Shown here in pieces: positions 9,001-16,388 of a stretch of DNA of 57,651 nt. Below the pieces are notes generated by a model. It had not been told where the DNA came from. It ran no database searches and saw only the letters and a program-made list of their open reading frames with translations. This DNA comes from Clostridia bacterium (GTDB lineage Bacteria; Bacillota; Clostridia; TANB77; CAG-508). Position numbers and translations under genes: made by a program. The DNA is taken from contig JAFUGK010000023.1 in NCBI GenBank assembly GCA_017469445.1, positions 1 through 57,651 on the forward strand, written 5' to 3'. The first letter of the stretch is position 1, and each line of letters opens with the position of its first letter.

Positions 9001-9122
9001 CAGAATTACCGCCGAAATTGCCTAAAACAGGAGATGAAAATGACATTTTTTTTGTTTTTATATTTGAAATTTCAATATTTATTCTTGCCTTGAGTATTAA
9101 AAGAAAATTGAAAAAGGTATAA
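6003..9122 (+). CDS. Thioester-domain, Cna-B repeat, LPXTG-anchored surface adhesin
   Basis: ATG at 6003 is preceded by GGAAGGGAG with 8-base spacing, so it is preferred over ATG at 5985, which lies before that site. The product is about 1039 residues. A signal peptide (residues 1-30) is followed by a thioester domain: LFCTQFG (Cys near 68) and TQQYVW (Gln near 131) are the usual Cys-Gln pair that binds host surfaces covalently. About six SpaA/Cna-B modules follow, each ending in a PxGY-like strand. The C-terminus has LPKTGDE, a membrane segment and a basic tail, a sortase sorting signal. It is expressed from 5664-5692 through a structured leader. The last five modules are collinear with the element-borne adhesin at 30487. 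Confidence 0.9.
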   Translation: MNNKTKKYIAIVILFILCIATLSLKSMAVFITDMNSNAEFGIIKGSYRNYGHQLHYCTYDGKTYMLFCTQFGVKSPTGREYTYDDEFVLEYKYNYEKYQKLAEMVYFGYAMKHGTGLPINDEAKSAMCCTQQYVWEYIKNNIDSNAKVVGRDSWNTSYMTSTIYDKWLTQTEKDYKDYHSNVEFNGNKYKVNIGESLELLDSAEILKNYDSFNKTIDGVNFFHEKGSNVLIVTSIAENDSGIVTFNSKDYGLYELMPNGNAYSSATMSNYIYFKFKSDTVQNLLFSNYINPNSFNISVEVQSGKIIVKKLNNMNDPVAGCNFEVYSNETCTNKIVSGVSNNAGEVIFNKLKPGIYYVKEVSASSGYSLEKQVKKVEVLADNASKVEFINTEPTGTISIIKQLDESVSVLQGDASFENAKYNIYAKEDIYNVAKTKKFYSKGDLVATRIMNKEGKTEDITDLPLGKYMVKEVESPKGYMLDLNEYEVDLGYKDENTKLVTATVTSKEKVKQMKIHIFKSGIRALSGKVPGLEGTTFTIKLKSDMQKALDKGFTYEELWNENIEEVPNYAIITTDSDGNAYTDYLPYGEYIVKETITPKDYETAEDFVFEIAEDESEIPDVTKKVKNIFVNNEQLEAYLKIIKKDKATGKLITASSAIFQIKAVQDVLDRASGTIIYKEGELVSQKIGNTLFNSFSTNSENIIVIDNNYLNSNDEKGNVVTPLKLPVGKYEIVEIKAPEGFLKLDKPIQFEISNIQEYKKDKDGSYIKEIVIENENPIGIIQIDKSIVVTNDENTSILDDSDLSKIEFKLTAKEDILNNVDNSIIYKAGEKIDTYNLSKDGSLKIENLPLGIYELQEVKTIEGLVLDNSKYEIKLAYENSLKKVYEVSKSISNSPTIVEFSKTDITGTEELIGAKLELINKQGKIIDTWISASKPHKIEGLIVGEKYILREITAPTGYELAEEIEFTVKDTSETQFVQMKDKPIIIEEPPQEPERPEEKPQTELPPKLPKTGDENDIFFVFIFEISIFILALSIKRKLKKV

Positions 9123-9188
9123 AAATGTTGAAAATTGTCAAATCTAATGATAAAATTACTTTAAAATAAATTAATGAGGATTAATTTT

Positions 9189-10955
9189 ATGGTAATTTTA
9201 GAAGAAAAGAAGGAAGCGGTATTTCAAGAAAATCAAGAAAAACAAGAGGATAAAGGAAAAAGTAAAAAAGAAAAAAAGTGGCTAAAATATTTATGGCATT
9301 TTGCTTTAATTGTAGCTATTTTAGCACAGCTTTTCTTTGCTATGAAATATTTTGAAGCAGGTGAAGAAAATTTAATAATTGAAGATCCATGGACTTGGGA
9401 AACAATAGCAATTTGGTTTAGTATTTATTTAATTATAAAAGGAATAACAAATAAAACAAAATTATCACTTACAATACTAATAGGGTTAGAAACTATATTT
9501 GATATTATAAACTATATTGTAAGAACAGTTAGAGGATCTACAATAACAGTTTCAGATATGTTTGCTATACGAACAGCACTAAGTGTGTCTAAAAACATGC
9601 ATTTAGAATTTGATGCTAAGTTTTATATTGGAATGTTATTTGTAATTTTAATAATAGCCACATTAGTAATATTTAGAAGAAAGTTTATAGAACAAAAGTC
9701 TAAATGGTTTATACGAGTTTTAAAAATCTTAATAGGAGTTATAGCAATAATATCATTTGCAATAGCTTTTAAAGACCATTCTTTATGGGATATGAACCAT
9801 AATTATAGATGGAAAGGAACACCAGTTACACTAATTAGGTCTTTTACTAGTTTAAATACTATTCCACCTTCGGGTTATGACAAAGAAGAGGCTAAAAATA
9901 TTTTAGAAAGTTATGAAGAATCCAAAACAATCAACAAAGATGATTTGCCTAATATAATAGTAATTATAAATGAATCTTTTTGCGATTATTACAATTTATA
10001 TAAAGATGGATTTTCTGATTCTATAGAGTATTTTACTAAATTATCTAAAGAAGAAAATGTTGTAAGTGGTGTAATGTATTCTAGCTCTTTTGGAGGAGAA
10101 ACAGCTAATGTAGAGTATGAATTTTTAACACAAAATTCATTAAGAATATTACCAGTTGGATCATATGTTTTTCAACAATATATTTCAGACCCAGTAAAAG
10201 CATCATTAGTACAAGTTTTAAAAAATAGTGGATATAAAACATCTGCAATACATCCATGGGAAAGTTATGCATATTCAAGAAATAAAATATATGAATTATT
10301 TGATTTTGATGCTATAAAATTTAAGGATGATATTGAAGGATTAGAAAAAAATTTTAATAATGAATTCTATTCAGATAGAAGTACATATAATGAAATGCTA
10401 AAACAAATAAACCAAAAATCCCAAAATGAGCGAATTTTTGAATATGTGCTAACAGTACAAAACCATACAGGATATTGGAATACAGATCCAAAACAAATAA
10501 AATACAATAATGATAATAGTAAAAATGTATATATGCAATTAATTCATGAATCTGCAGATGCACTAAAATATGTGATAGATGAGTTAAAAGAAAAAGAGGA
10601 AAAATATATATTATTATTTTTCGGAGACCATCAGCCTAATTTAGATGGCAGTAAGAATTCTACAAATAGACCAATAGAACATTATGAAACACCATTTTTG
10701 ATATGGGCAAATTATGATATTGAAGAAAAATATAATATTAGAACAAGTACAGTATATTTACAAAATTATTTGCTAAAAGCAGCAGGAATACAATATAGCT
10801 CAATGAATAATTATATGGAGAGACTTCAAAAATATTATCCAATAATAACCAAGAATTTTTATATAGATAACTTAGGAAATATACATAGAGAAGAAGATAC
10901 AGACAAACTTGAAGAATATAACAAATTAGTATACTATAGAATTTTTGATAATTAG
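9189..10955 (+). CDS. LTA-synthase-like phosphoglycerol transferase (membrane sulfatase-fold enzyme)
   Basis: ATG at 9189 has TGAGGA 8 bases upstream and is preferred over ATG at 9174. The product is about 588 residues: a basic cytoplasmic start, five predicted membrane helices to about residue 200, then an extracellular sulfatase-fold domain. Metal and active-site motifs are NESF (near 259), the nucleophile Thr in GGETANVE (near 302) and FGDHQPN (near 477), as in LtaS and related MdoB-like enzymes. The expected reaction is transfer of glycerol phosphate from phosphatidylglycerol onto a lipoteichoic acid or other envelope polymer. It follows the adhesin gene by 66 bp and could share its transcript. 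Whether it is the primary LTA synthase or a primase/modifying paralogue is not clear. Confidence 0.85.
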   Translation: MVILEEKKEAVFQENQEKQEDKGKSKKEKKWLKYLWHFALIVAILAQLFFAMKYFEAGEENLIIEDPWTWETIAIWFSIYLIIKGITNKTKLSLTILIGLETIFDIINYIVRTVRGSTITVSDMFAIRTALSVSKNMHLEFDAKFYIGMLFVILIIATLVIFRRKFIEQKSKWFIRVLKILIGVIAIISFAIAFKDHSLWDMNHNYRWKGTPVTLIRSFTSLNTIPPSGYDKEEAKNILESYEESKTINKDDLPNIIVIINESFCDYYNLYKDGFSDSIEYFTKLSKEENVVSGVMYSSSFGGETANVEYEFLTQNSLRILPVGSYVFQQYISDPVKASLVQVLKNSGYKTSAIHPWESYAYSRNKIYELFDFDAIKFKDDIEGLEKNFNNEFYSDRSTYNEMLKQINQKSQNERIFEYVLTVQNHTGYWNTDPKQIKYNNDNSKNVYMQLIHESADALKYVIDELKEKEEKYILLFFGDHQPNLDGSKNSTNRPIEHYETPFLIWANYDIEEKYNIRTSTVYLQNYLLKAAGIQYSSMNNYMERLQKYYPIITKNFYIDNLGNIHREEDTDKLEEYNKLVYYRIFDN

Positions 10956-11000
10956 GGACGTTTCCAAATGGGGAATTATTCCCAATTTGGGACATATCTT
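10955..11000 (+). repeat. Dispersed palindromic repeat, copy 1
   Basis: This is a 46-bp unit starting GGGACGTTTCC and ending ACATATCTT. It folds into a nested hairpin: CCAAAT pairs with ATTTGG and inside it GGGAAT pairs with ATTCCC. It touches the stop codon of the LTA-synthase-like gene. Related copies lie at 11329 and 13452. Confidence 0.8.
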
Positions 11001-11012
11001 AAATAAAATAAA

Positions 11013-11044
11013 AAAAGTAGAGCAATTTTAATTGCTCTACTTTT
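11013..11044 (+). terminator. Rho-independent terminator
   Basis: AAAGTAGAGCAATT and AATTGCTCTACTTT form a long perfect stem ending in TTTT. It ends the adhesin/LTA-synthase-like unit. Confidence 0.85.
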
Positions 11045-11102
11045 GCATAAAAATGAATAAATTGAAAATAATAGAGTATATATAAAATATGGGAGGTGCA
11101 AT

Positions 11103-11294
11103 ATGAAAATAATAGACAAAATAGCACTAGCACTTATTATAATTGGTGCCATAAACTGGGGATTAATAGGATTATTAAGGTTCAATCTAGTTGCAGCATT
11201 ATTTGGTGATATGACTGTACTTAGTAGAATTGTATATACATTAGTTGGAATTTCTGGATTATGGGGAATAAAACTATTATTCGATAAGGATTAG
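11103..11294 (+). CDS. DUF378 small membrane protein
   Basis: The product has 63 residues and two hydrophobic segments. The pattern I-I-G-A-I-N-W-G-L-I-G at residues 14-24 and the later YTLVGISGLWG are typical of the DUF378 (YuzA-like) family of bacterial membrane proteins, whose function is unknown. A GGGAGG ribosome site lies 7 bases upstream. It stands alone between two terminators and is flanked on both sides by copies of the dispersed palindromic repeat. Confidence 0.85.
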   Translation: MKIIDKIALALIIIGAINWGLIGLLRFNLVAALFGDMTVLSRIVYTLVGISGLWGIKLLFDKD

Positions 11295-11328
11295 AGAAGT
11301 TTCTTAATTAATGATAATTTTCCATTTA

Positions 11329-11373
11329 GAAACGTCCCCAATTGGGAAGCATTCCCAAACGGGGACACATCTT
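11329..11373 (+). repeat. Dispersed palindromic repeat, copy 2
   Basis: A 45-bp relative of the unit at 10955, same orientation, running from GAAACGTCCCC to ACACATCTT. Here the outer pair is CCCC with GGGG, so both arms have changed together relative to copy 1. Confidence 0.75.
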
Positions 11374-11392
11374 GAATTAAAAATGATAATGG

Positions 11393-11422
11393 GACGTGGA
11401 TTTTTTAGATTCACGTCTTTTT
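11393..11422 (+). terminator. Rho-independent terminator
   Basis: GACGTGGA and TTCACGTC form a stem with a T-rich loop and are followed by TTTTT. It ends the DUF378 unit. Confidence 0.75.
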
Positions 11423-11455
11423 GGTAATTATGAAGATTATTTTTCCTTTGAAATC

Positions 11456-11484
11456 TTTACTTTTTTGCATATTGTTGGTATAAT
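11456..11484 (+). promoter_or_regulatory. Promoter of argS
   Basis: TTTACT (11456-11461) and a perfect TATAAT (11479-11484) lie 17 bases apart, about 35 bp before the argS start. Confidence 0.65.
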
Positions 11485-11519
11485 TTAATGGTAAAATTTT
11501 GCTAGAGAGGATGAAGAAA

Positions 11520-13205
11520 ATGAGCATTAAGGAAAGTATTGCAAGCGCGATTGCAAATATTTTAGACAAAGATGTTGCAGAAATATATCAAATATTAGAT
11601 AAATCACCTAATTTAGAAATGGGAGATTATTCTTTGCCATGTTTTAAATTAGCAAAAGAATTGAAAATGGCACCACTACAAATTGCAAATAATATAAAAG
11701 ATAAATTAATTTTGCCAGAAATAGATAAAATAGAAGTTGTTTCAGGTTATTTAAATATATTTATAAAAAAAGAAATATATGTAAAATCTGTATTAGAGGA
11801 AATTGCAAATAAAAGAGAAAAATATGGATCAACAGGAGAAGGTAAAGGAAAAACTGCTTTAGTTGAGCATACTAGCATTAACCCTAATGCATCTCCACAT
11901 ATTGGACGAGCTCGTAATGCGTTAATTGGAGATTCTGTTGTTAAAATTTTGAATTTCAATGACTATAAAGTCGAAACACATTATTTTGTAAATGATATTG
12001 GAAAACAAATTTCAATGCTTCTTGTTGGAAGTAAAAACAAAGAAAATGTTAAATTTGATGAACTTTTACAACTATATGTAGACATAAATAAGAGAGTAGA
12101 AGAGGATAAAGACTTAGAACAAGAAGTGTTTGACAATTTATATAAATTAGAAAATGGAGATAAGGAAACTATACAGAAATTTAGAAATATAGTTGAAACT
12201 TGTATAGAAGGGCAAAAAGAGATATTTGGAAAATTAGGAATACATTATGATTATTTCGATTATGAATCAGATTTTATTATAAATGGAAAAGTTGATGAAG
12301 TGCTAGAAAAATTAAAGGATACAGGCAAACTATTTGAAGCTGAAGATGGTAGACTTGCAATAAATCAAGAGGAATATCATTTACCAATGAAATCACCTGT
12401 ACTTGTAGTAACAAGAGCAGACAAAACTTCTCTTTATCCATTAAGAGATATTGCATATAGTATATACAAAGCTGAAAGAAATACAGATAAAAATGTTATT
12501 ATACTTGGAGAAGATCAAAAGTTGTACTTCCAGCAAATTAGTGCAGCATTAGATTTATTAGGTTATAAAACAGCACAAGTAATACATTATTCTTTTGTAT
12601 TATTACCAAGTGGAAAAATGTCTACAAGAAACGGAACGGTAGTATTGCTAGAAGACTTTATGAAAGAAATACTTGAAAAAACAAAACAAGAATTAGCAAA
12701 AAGAAATGAAGGAAATATAGATGAGGAAAAGGCTAAAAAGATTGCATATGGAGCTGTTAAATACACGATTTTAAAAGGCTCTTGCGAAAAAAATGTTACA
12801 TTTGATTTGGAGAAAGCATTAAGTTTTGATGGTGACACAAGTTTATATATTCAGTATAATTATGCTAGAATTAATTCTATATTAACAAAGGCAAATTATG
12901 AAGGAATGGTTAAATTAGGCAAATTTGAATTATTAAATGAAGATGCTGAAATTCAAATAATTCAAAAATTAGAAGAATTTAAAAGTATAATAGCTAAAGT
13001 TACAGAAAAACTTACACCTAATCTAATAGCAAATTATGTATATGATTTAACAAAACTATTTTCAAGCTATTATCATGATTATTCAATATTGAATGCAGAA
13101 ACAGAAGAACTTAAAAATATGAGATTACAATTGATTTATTCAATTGGAGAAGTAATTGAAATATCATTAAATCTACTTGGAATAGAAACAGTTGATGAGA
13201 TTTAA
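11520..13205 (+). CDS. argS: Arginyl-tRNA synthetase
   Basis: The enzyme charges tRNA-Arg in the cytoplasm. The start at 11520 has GAGAGG 9 bases upstream, giving 561 residues, the normal length; TTG at 11499 and ATG at 11511 lie before or on that site. The N-terminal additional domain (about 1-100) is followed by the class I catalytic core with PHIGRARN (HIGH motif, near residue 126) and GKMSTRNG (KMSKS motif, near 365). The C-terminal anticodon-binding domain contains NYARI and ends near GIETVDEI. It has its own promoter. A long inverted repeat follows the stop and reaches into the next gene's RBS. Confidence 0.97.
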   Translation: MSIKESIASAIANILDKDVAEIYQILDKSPNLEMGDYSLPCFKLAKELKMAPLQIANNIKDKLILPEIDKIEVVSGYLNIFIKKEIYVKSVLEEIANKREKYGSTGEGKGKTALVEHTSINPNASPHIGRARNALIGDSVVKILNFNDYKVETHYFVNDIGKQISMLLVGSKNKENVKFDELLQLYVDINKRVEEDKDLEQEVFDNLYKLENGDKETIQKFRNIVETCIEGQKEIFGKLGIHYDYFDYESDFIINGKVDEVLEKLKDTGKLFEAEDGRLAINQEEYHLPMKSPVLVVTRADKTSLYPLRDIAYSIYKAERNTDKNVIILGEDQKLYFQQISAALDLLGYKTAQVIHYSFVLLPSGKMSTRNGTVVLLEDFMKEILEKTKQELAKRNEGNIDEEKAKKIAYGAVKYTILKGSCEKNVTFDLEKALSFDGDTSLYIQYNYARINSILTKANYEGMVKLGKFELLNEDAEIQIIQKLEEFKSIIAKVTEKLTPNLIANYVYDLTKLFSSYYHDYSILNAETEELKNMRLQLIYSIGEVIEISLNLLGIETVDEI

Positions 13206-13210
13206 AATCT

Positions 13211-13270
13211 AAATCCTCCCTAATTTGTATTAAATATATAAAAGTACACATAATACAAATAGGAGGATTT
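13211..13270 (+). promoter_or_regulatory. Long hairpin that buries the ribosome binding site of the DUF1540 gene
   Basis: AAATCCTCCCTAATTTGTAT (start of the arm at 13211-13232) is complementary to 13251-13270, which ends AGGAGGATTT. About 20 bp pair with only a 2-base bulge, around an 18-base A/T loop. The right arm contains the complete AGGAGG used by the ATG at 13275, so the folded RNA would hide it. With few Us after the stem it is a poor terminator for argS. A translational switch or RNA thermometer is a reasonable reading. Confidence 0.65.
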
Positions 13271-13274
13271 TAAA

Positions 13275-13448
13275 ATGGATAAAAAACAAAAAATAAACTG
13301 TACAGTATCAAGCTGTATATATAATGATACAGGAGATGACAAATGTTTATTAGAAGAAATAAGTGTAGAACCATGTAGTGATTGCACAACAAAACAGCCA
13401 GATGAATCTATGTGCGGAAGCTATGAATACGACGAAGAGGATGAATAG
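13275..13448 (+). CDS. DUF1540 Cys-rich small protein
   Basis: The product has 57 residues and seven cysteines spaced C-x5-C-(YND), C, C-x2-C, C, and an acidic tail (YEYDEEDE). The first half, INCTVSSCIYND, is typical of DUF1540 proteins, which are short cysteine-rich, probably metal-binding proteins often seen in Clostridia and spore formers. The start has AGGAGG 8 bases upstream, which lies in the right arm of a long hairpin. A terminator follows at 13523. Function unknown. Confidence 0.8.
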   Translation: MDKKQKINCTVSSCIYNDTGDDKCLLEEISVEPCSDCTTKQPDESMCGSYEYDEEDE

Positions 13449-13451
13449 TTG

Positions 13452-13497
13452 GGGACGTTTCCAAATTGGGAATGATTCCCCACTGGGGACACATCTT
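13452..13497 (+). repeat. Dispersed palindromic repeat, copy 3
   Basis: A third 46-bp unit, GGGACGTTTCC to ACACATCTT, same orientation as copies at 10955 and 11329. It lies 3 bp after the DUF1540 stop. Confidence 0.8.
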
Positions 13498-13522
13498 TAA
13501 GAAGTAATATTTGAAAAATGGA

Positions 13523-13564
13523 AAAGGTGATACTTATAAAAATTAGTAAGTATCATCTTTTTTC
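13523..13564 (+). terminator. Rho-independent terminator
   Basis: AAAGGTGATACTTA and TAAGTATCATCTTT pair with a short A/T loop, then TTTTT. It abuts the fba promoter. Confidence 0.85.
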
Positions 13565-13593
13565 TTGACATATAAAAAAAATAGAATTAGAAT
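13565..13593 (+). promoter_or_regulatory. Promoter of fba
   Basis: A perfect TTGACA (13565-13570) is 17 bases from TAGAAT (13588-13593), 38 bp before the start codon. Confidence 0.8.
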
Positions 13594-13630
13594 AACAGTA
13601 TGAAATTAATTTATATAGGAGGAATGAAAT

Positions 13631-14560
13631 ATGCCATTAGTAACATCAAAAGAAATGTTTGAAAGAGCAATGAAAGAACATTATGCGATAGGAGCTTTTA
13701 ATGTAAATAATATGGAGATAATACAAGGAATTGTAAGCGCTGCTGCAGAGGAAAATTCACCAGTTATTTTACAAGCATCATCAAGTGCAATTAAATATGC
13801 TGGGTATAACTATTTATTGAAGATGGTGGAGGCAGCTACACAAGAAACTAATATACCAATTGTATTACACTTGGATCACGGACCAGACTTTGAAACATGC
13901 AAAGCATGTATTGATGCTGGATTTACTTCTGTTATGATAGATGGCTCTAAATACGATTTTGAAGAAAATGTAGCTTTAACAAAAAAAGTTGTAGATTATG
14001 CACATGAAAGAGGAGTTGTTGTAGAAGCTGAAATTGGAAAACTTGCAGGGGTAGAAGATGAAGTTAATGTATCTGAAGATGATGCAAGATATACTAATCC
14101 AGATGAAGCTTATGAATTCGTGCAAAGAACAGGTTGCGATTCTTTAGCAATAGCCATTGGTACCAGCCATGGAGCATATAAATTTAGTGGGGAACCACGC
14201 TTAAGATATGATATTTTACAAAAGGTAAAAGAAAAATTACCTAATACACCAATTGTATTGCATGGAGCTTCAACTGTAATACCAGAATTACTAGAAATGT
14301 GCAATAAATATGGTGGAAACATACCGGGTGCACAAGGAGTTCCAGATGAAATGCTAAAAAAAGCAGGTGAGTTAGGGGTATCAAAAATAAATGTAGATAC
14401 AGATTTAAGATTAGCAATGACAGCTAGTATTAGAAAAGTATTTGCTGAAAATCCAGAAGTGTTTGACCCAAGAAAATATTGTGGAGAAGCAAGAAAAATG
14501 ATAAAGAATACTGTTCAAAATAAAATACGTAATGTATTCTGCTCATCAAATAAGGCTTAA
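13631..14560 (+). CDS. fba: Class II fructose-1,6-bisphosphate aldolase
   Basis: This zinc enzyme cleaves fructose 1,6-bisphosphate to glyceraldehyde 3-phosphate and dihydroxyacetone phosphate in glycolysis. The 309 residues are the usual class II length. Visible motifs are GAFNVNN near 20, LHLDHGPD near 80 (catalytic Asp and zinc His), EAEIGKLAG near 135, GTSHGAYK near 177 and LHGAST near 210. The start has AGGAGG. It is a single-gene unit between its own promoter and terminator. Confidence 0.96.
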   Translation: MPLVTSKEMFERAMKEHYAIGAFNVNNMEIIQGIVSAAAEENSPVILQASSSAIKYAGYNYLLKMVEAATQETNIPIVLHLDHGPDFETCKACIDAGFTSVMIDGSKYDFEENVALTKKVVDYAHERGVVVEAEIGKLAGVEDEVNVSEDDARYTNPDEAYEFVQRTGCDSLAIAIGTSHGAYKFSGEPRLRYDILQKVKEKLPNTPIVLHGASTVIPELLEMCNKYGGNIPGAQGVPDEMLKKAGELGVSKINVDTDLRLAMTASIRKVFAENPEVFDPRKYCGEARKMIKNTVQNKIRNVFCSSNKA

Positions 14561-14589
14561 AAGAATTTCTAAATTGAGAATACAGGTTA

Positions 14590-14617
14590 AAAGCAGGGAA
14601 TTTCCCTGCTTTTTTTG
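14590..14617 (+). terminator. Rho-independent terminator of fba
   Basis: AAAGCAGGGAA and TTCCCTGCTTT form a compact stem followed by a run of Ts. Confidence 0.92.
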
Positions 14618-14654
14618 TGCTTCCATAAATGCCTAAAAAACATTGCGACAGCAC

Positions 14655-14684
14655 TTGAAAATGAGTTTAAAAATGTAGTATAAT
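14655..14684 (+). promoter_or_regulatory. Promoter of the ClpX-like gene
   Basis: TTGAAA (14655-14660) and TATAAT (14679-14684) lie 18 bases apart, about 60 bp before the start. Confidence 0.7.
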
Positions 14685-14745
14685 ATTAGAGGTTACATAA
14701 GTTGTAAACAAAACCCTGAATTTAGACTTAAAGGAGGGCAGAGAA

Positions 14746-15813
14746 ATGAATACAACAATTTCACAAAATGAAAAGAAAAACAATTCTAACAAAAAAGATG
14801 TAAAATTAAAGCGGTATAATGCTATTCCAAGTTTCCAAGAGACTCTATCTAGAGTAAAAAAATATATTGTTGGACAGGATGAGGCTGTATGCCGTGCAGT
14901 GTTAGCGATTTATCGCTCTTTGAAGATTCGAAGTATTAAAACGAATATGCTAATTATAGGAGGAACGGGCACTGGAAAATCTGAAACCATGAAGCAAATA
15001 TCTCGTGAGCTTAGACTTCCTTATGTTATTGAAGATTCTACTCAGTATACTAAGGAAGGCTACGTTGGTTCAAGTGTACAAAATATAATAAAGAATTTGT
15101 ACTTTAAAGCCAATAGAGATATTGCTCGCACGAGAAATGGTCTGGTAATAATCGATGAAATCGATAAAAAAGTAAACCATTCTTTTCAAGACGATATATC
15201 TGGAGATGCAGTAATTCATAGCCTACTTAAAATGGTTGAAGGAACCAGTATTAAAGTGGATAACGATCCTTTCGGAAAACCTATAACTGTAAATACATCT
15301 AATATTATATTTGTATTTATGGGCGCTTTTCAAGGAATTGAAAAAATACGTGAAGAGCGTTTAGCTAAAAAGAATCATATTGGATTTTCAGCAGATAACA
15401 AAGAAGTACTTGAAGGCGATATAGAACAGGAAACAGGCTATACCAAGGAAGATTTAATTAAATATGGTATGAATGCCGAATTTGTTGGAAGAATGGATAC
15501 AATTGTTGAATTCAAAGATCTTTTAGAGGGAGATTTAGCTAGAATTGTAAAAGAATCAAAATTGTCTATTTTCAGCAAATATGAAGAGTTCTTGAAAGAA
15601 ATTGGCATTAAGTTGGAATATGATGAAGAAGTATTTAATGAAATTGCAAGAAAAGCAATAAGAAGAAAAGCCGGTGCAAGAGGTTTGTCAGATGTTACAA
15701 ATCAGGCTTTCGAAAAAATTTTGATTCAAGTATTCAGTTCTCAAAGAGTATACAAGCGGTGCATTTTAAAGAAAGGGTTTGCCAAAAATCCAGATGCTTT
15801 TGAACTTGTATAA
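14746..15813 (+). CDS. ClpX-like AAA+ ATPase without the N-terminal zinc finger
   Basis: The product has 355 residues. The AAA+ core is ClpX/HslU-like: Walker A GGTGTGKS near 73, pore loop EGYVGSS near 103, Walker B VIIDEIDK near 134, arginine-finger region EFVGRMD near 246, and sensor 2 RRKAGARGL near 305. HIGFSAD near 211 resembles the IGF loop by which ClpX docks onto ClpP, so it may feed substrates to ClpP. The usual ClpX start, a four-Cys zinc domain that binds substrates and adaptors, is replaced by a short lysine/asparagine-rich stretch. An AAAGGAGGG site precedes the ATG. Codon choice has more G and C than the neighbours. It is probably a divergent paralogue of ClpX, not the housekeeping copy. 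Confidence 0.85.
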   Translation: MNTTISQNEKKNNSNKKDVKLKRYNAIPSFQETLSRVKKYIVGQDEAVCRAVLAIYRSLKIRSIKTNMLIIGGTGTGKSETMKQISRELRLPYVIEDSTQYTKEGYVGSSVQNIIKNLYFKANRDIARTRNGLVIIDEIDKKVNHSFQDDISGDAVIHSLLKMVEGTSIKVDNDPFGKPITVNTSNIIFVFMGAFQGIEKIREERLAKKNHIGFSADNKEVLEGDIEQETGYTKEDLIKYGMNAEFVGRMDTIVEFKDLLEGDLARIVKESKLSIFSKYEEFLKEIGIKLEYDEEVFNEIARKAIRRKAGARGLSDVTNQAFEKILIQVFSSQRVYKRCILKKGFAKNPDAFELV

Positions 15814-15821
15814 CTAAAAAT

Positions 15822-15856
15822 AAAAACGGGAGGTAAAATTATACCTCTCGTTTTTT
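15822..15856. terminator. Bidirectional terminator between the ClpX-like gene and smpB
   Basis: AAAAACGGGAGGTA and TACCTCTCGTTTTT pair, with T-runs on both sides in the respective transcripts, between two convergent genes. Confidence 0.85.
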
Positions 15857-15862
15857 ATTTTT

Positions 15863-16306
15863 TCATGATTTTAAATTTCTTAAAATATTCATTTGAGCAT
15901 CCTTTTTTGCAATTTCTTCACGTTTATCATATAATTTTTTACCTTTACAAACACCAAGTTCAACTTTAACTTTACTATGCTTAAAATATAGGCTTATTGG
16001 AATTAAAGTGTAATTTTTTTGCTTAATAGAATTAAATAGCTTTAATATTTCATTTTTATTTAGTAAAAGTTTTCTATCTCTTAAAGGATCTTTATTGTAT
16101 ATGTTTCCATTTTCATATGGGCTAATGTGCATATTATGTACAAAAATTTCACCATTTTTTATACTGGCATATGCATCTTTAATATTAACTTTTCCATTTC
16201 TAATCGATTTTATTTCTGTACCTGAAAGAACAATTCCTGCTTCTATAGTGTCTTCAATAAAGTAATTATGCCTAGCAGTTGGGTTCTTTGCTATTAACTT
16301 TTCCAT
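15863..16306 (-). CDS. smpB: SsrA-binding protein SmpB
   Basis: SmpB binds tmRNA and places it in stalled ribosomes for trans-translation. The 147 residues are normal length. Family hallmarks are [13 protein letters not shown] near the start, [20 protein letters not shown] in the first beta strands, and the basic tail ending [22 protein letters not shown] precedes the start. It has its own minus-strand promoter at 16327-16356. The tmRNA gene itself is not in this window. Confidence 0.96.
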   Translation of the reverse strand: MEKLIAKNPTARHNYFIEDTIEAGIVLSGTEIKSIRNGKVNIKDAYASIKNGEIFVHNMHISPYENGNIYNKDPLRDRKLLLNKNEILKLFNSIKQKNYTLIPISLYFKHSKVKVELGVCKGKKLYDKREEIAKKDAQMNILRNLKS

Positions 16307-16326
16307 AATATACCTCTTTCATTGAT

Positions 16327-16356
16327 ATTATAGCATTTTAAAATTATTAAAGTCAA
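16327..16356 (-). promoter_or_regulatory. Promoter of smpB
   Basis: On the minus strand TTGACT (16351-16356) and TATAAT (16327-16332) lie 18 bases apart, about 20 bp before the start. Confidence 0.75.
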
Positions 16357-16359
16357 TAT

Positions 16360-16387
16360 GTAAGGCAGACTTTAAAGTCTGCCTTAC
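16360..16387. promoter_or_regulatory. 28-bp perfect palindrome just upstream of the smpB promoter
   Basis: GTAAGGCAGACTTT is followed directly by its reverse complement, a loopless 28-bp palindrome. It lies 1 bp past the stop of the gene at 16389 and 3 bp upstream of the smpB -35 box. There is no clear U-tract in the minus-strand RNA, so it may serve as an operator as well as, or in place of, a terminator. Confidence 0.6.
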
Positions 16388-16388
16388 A

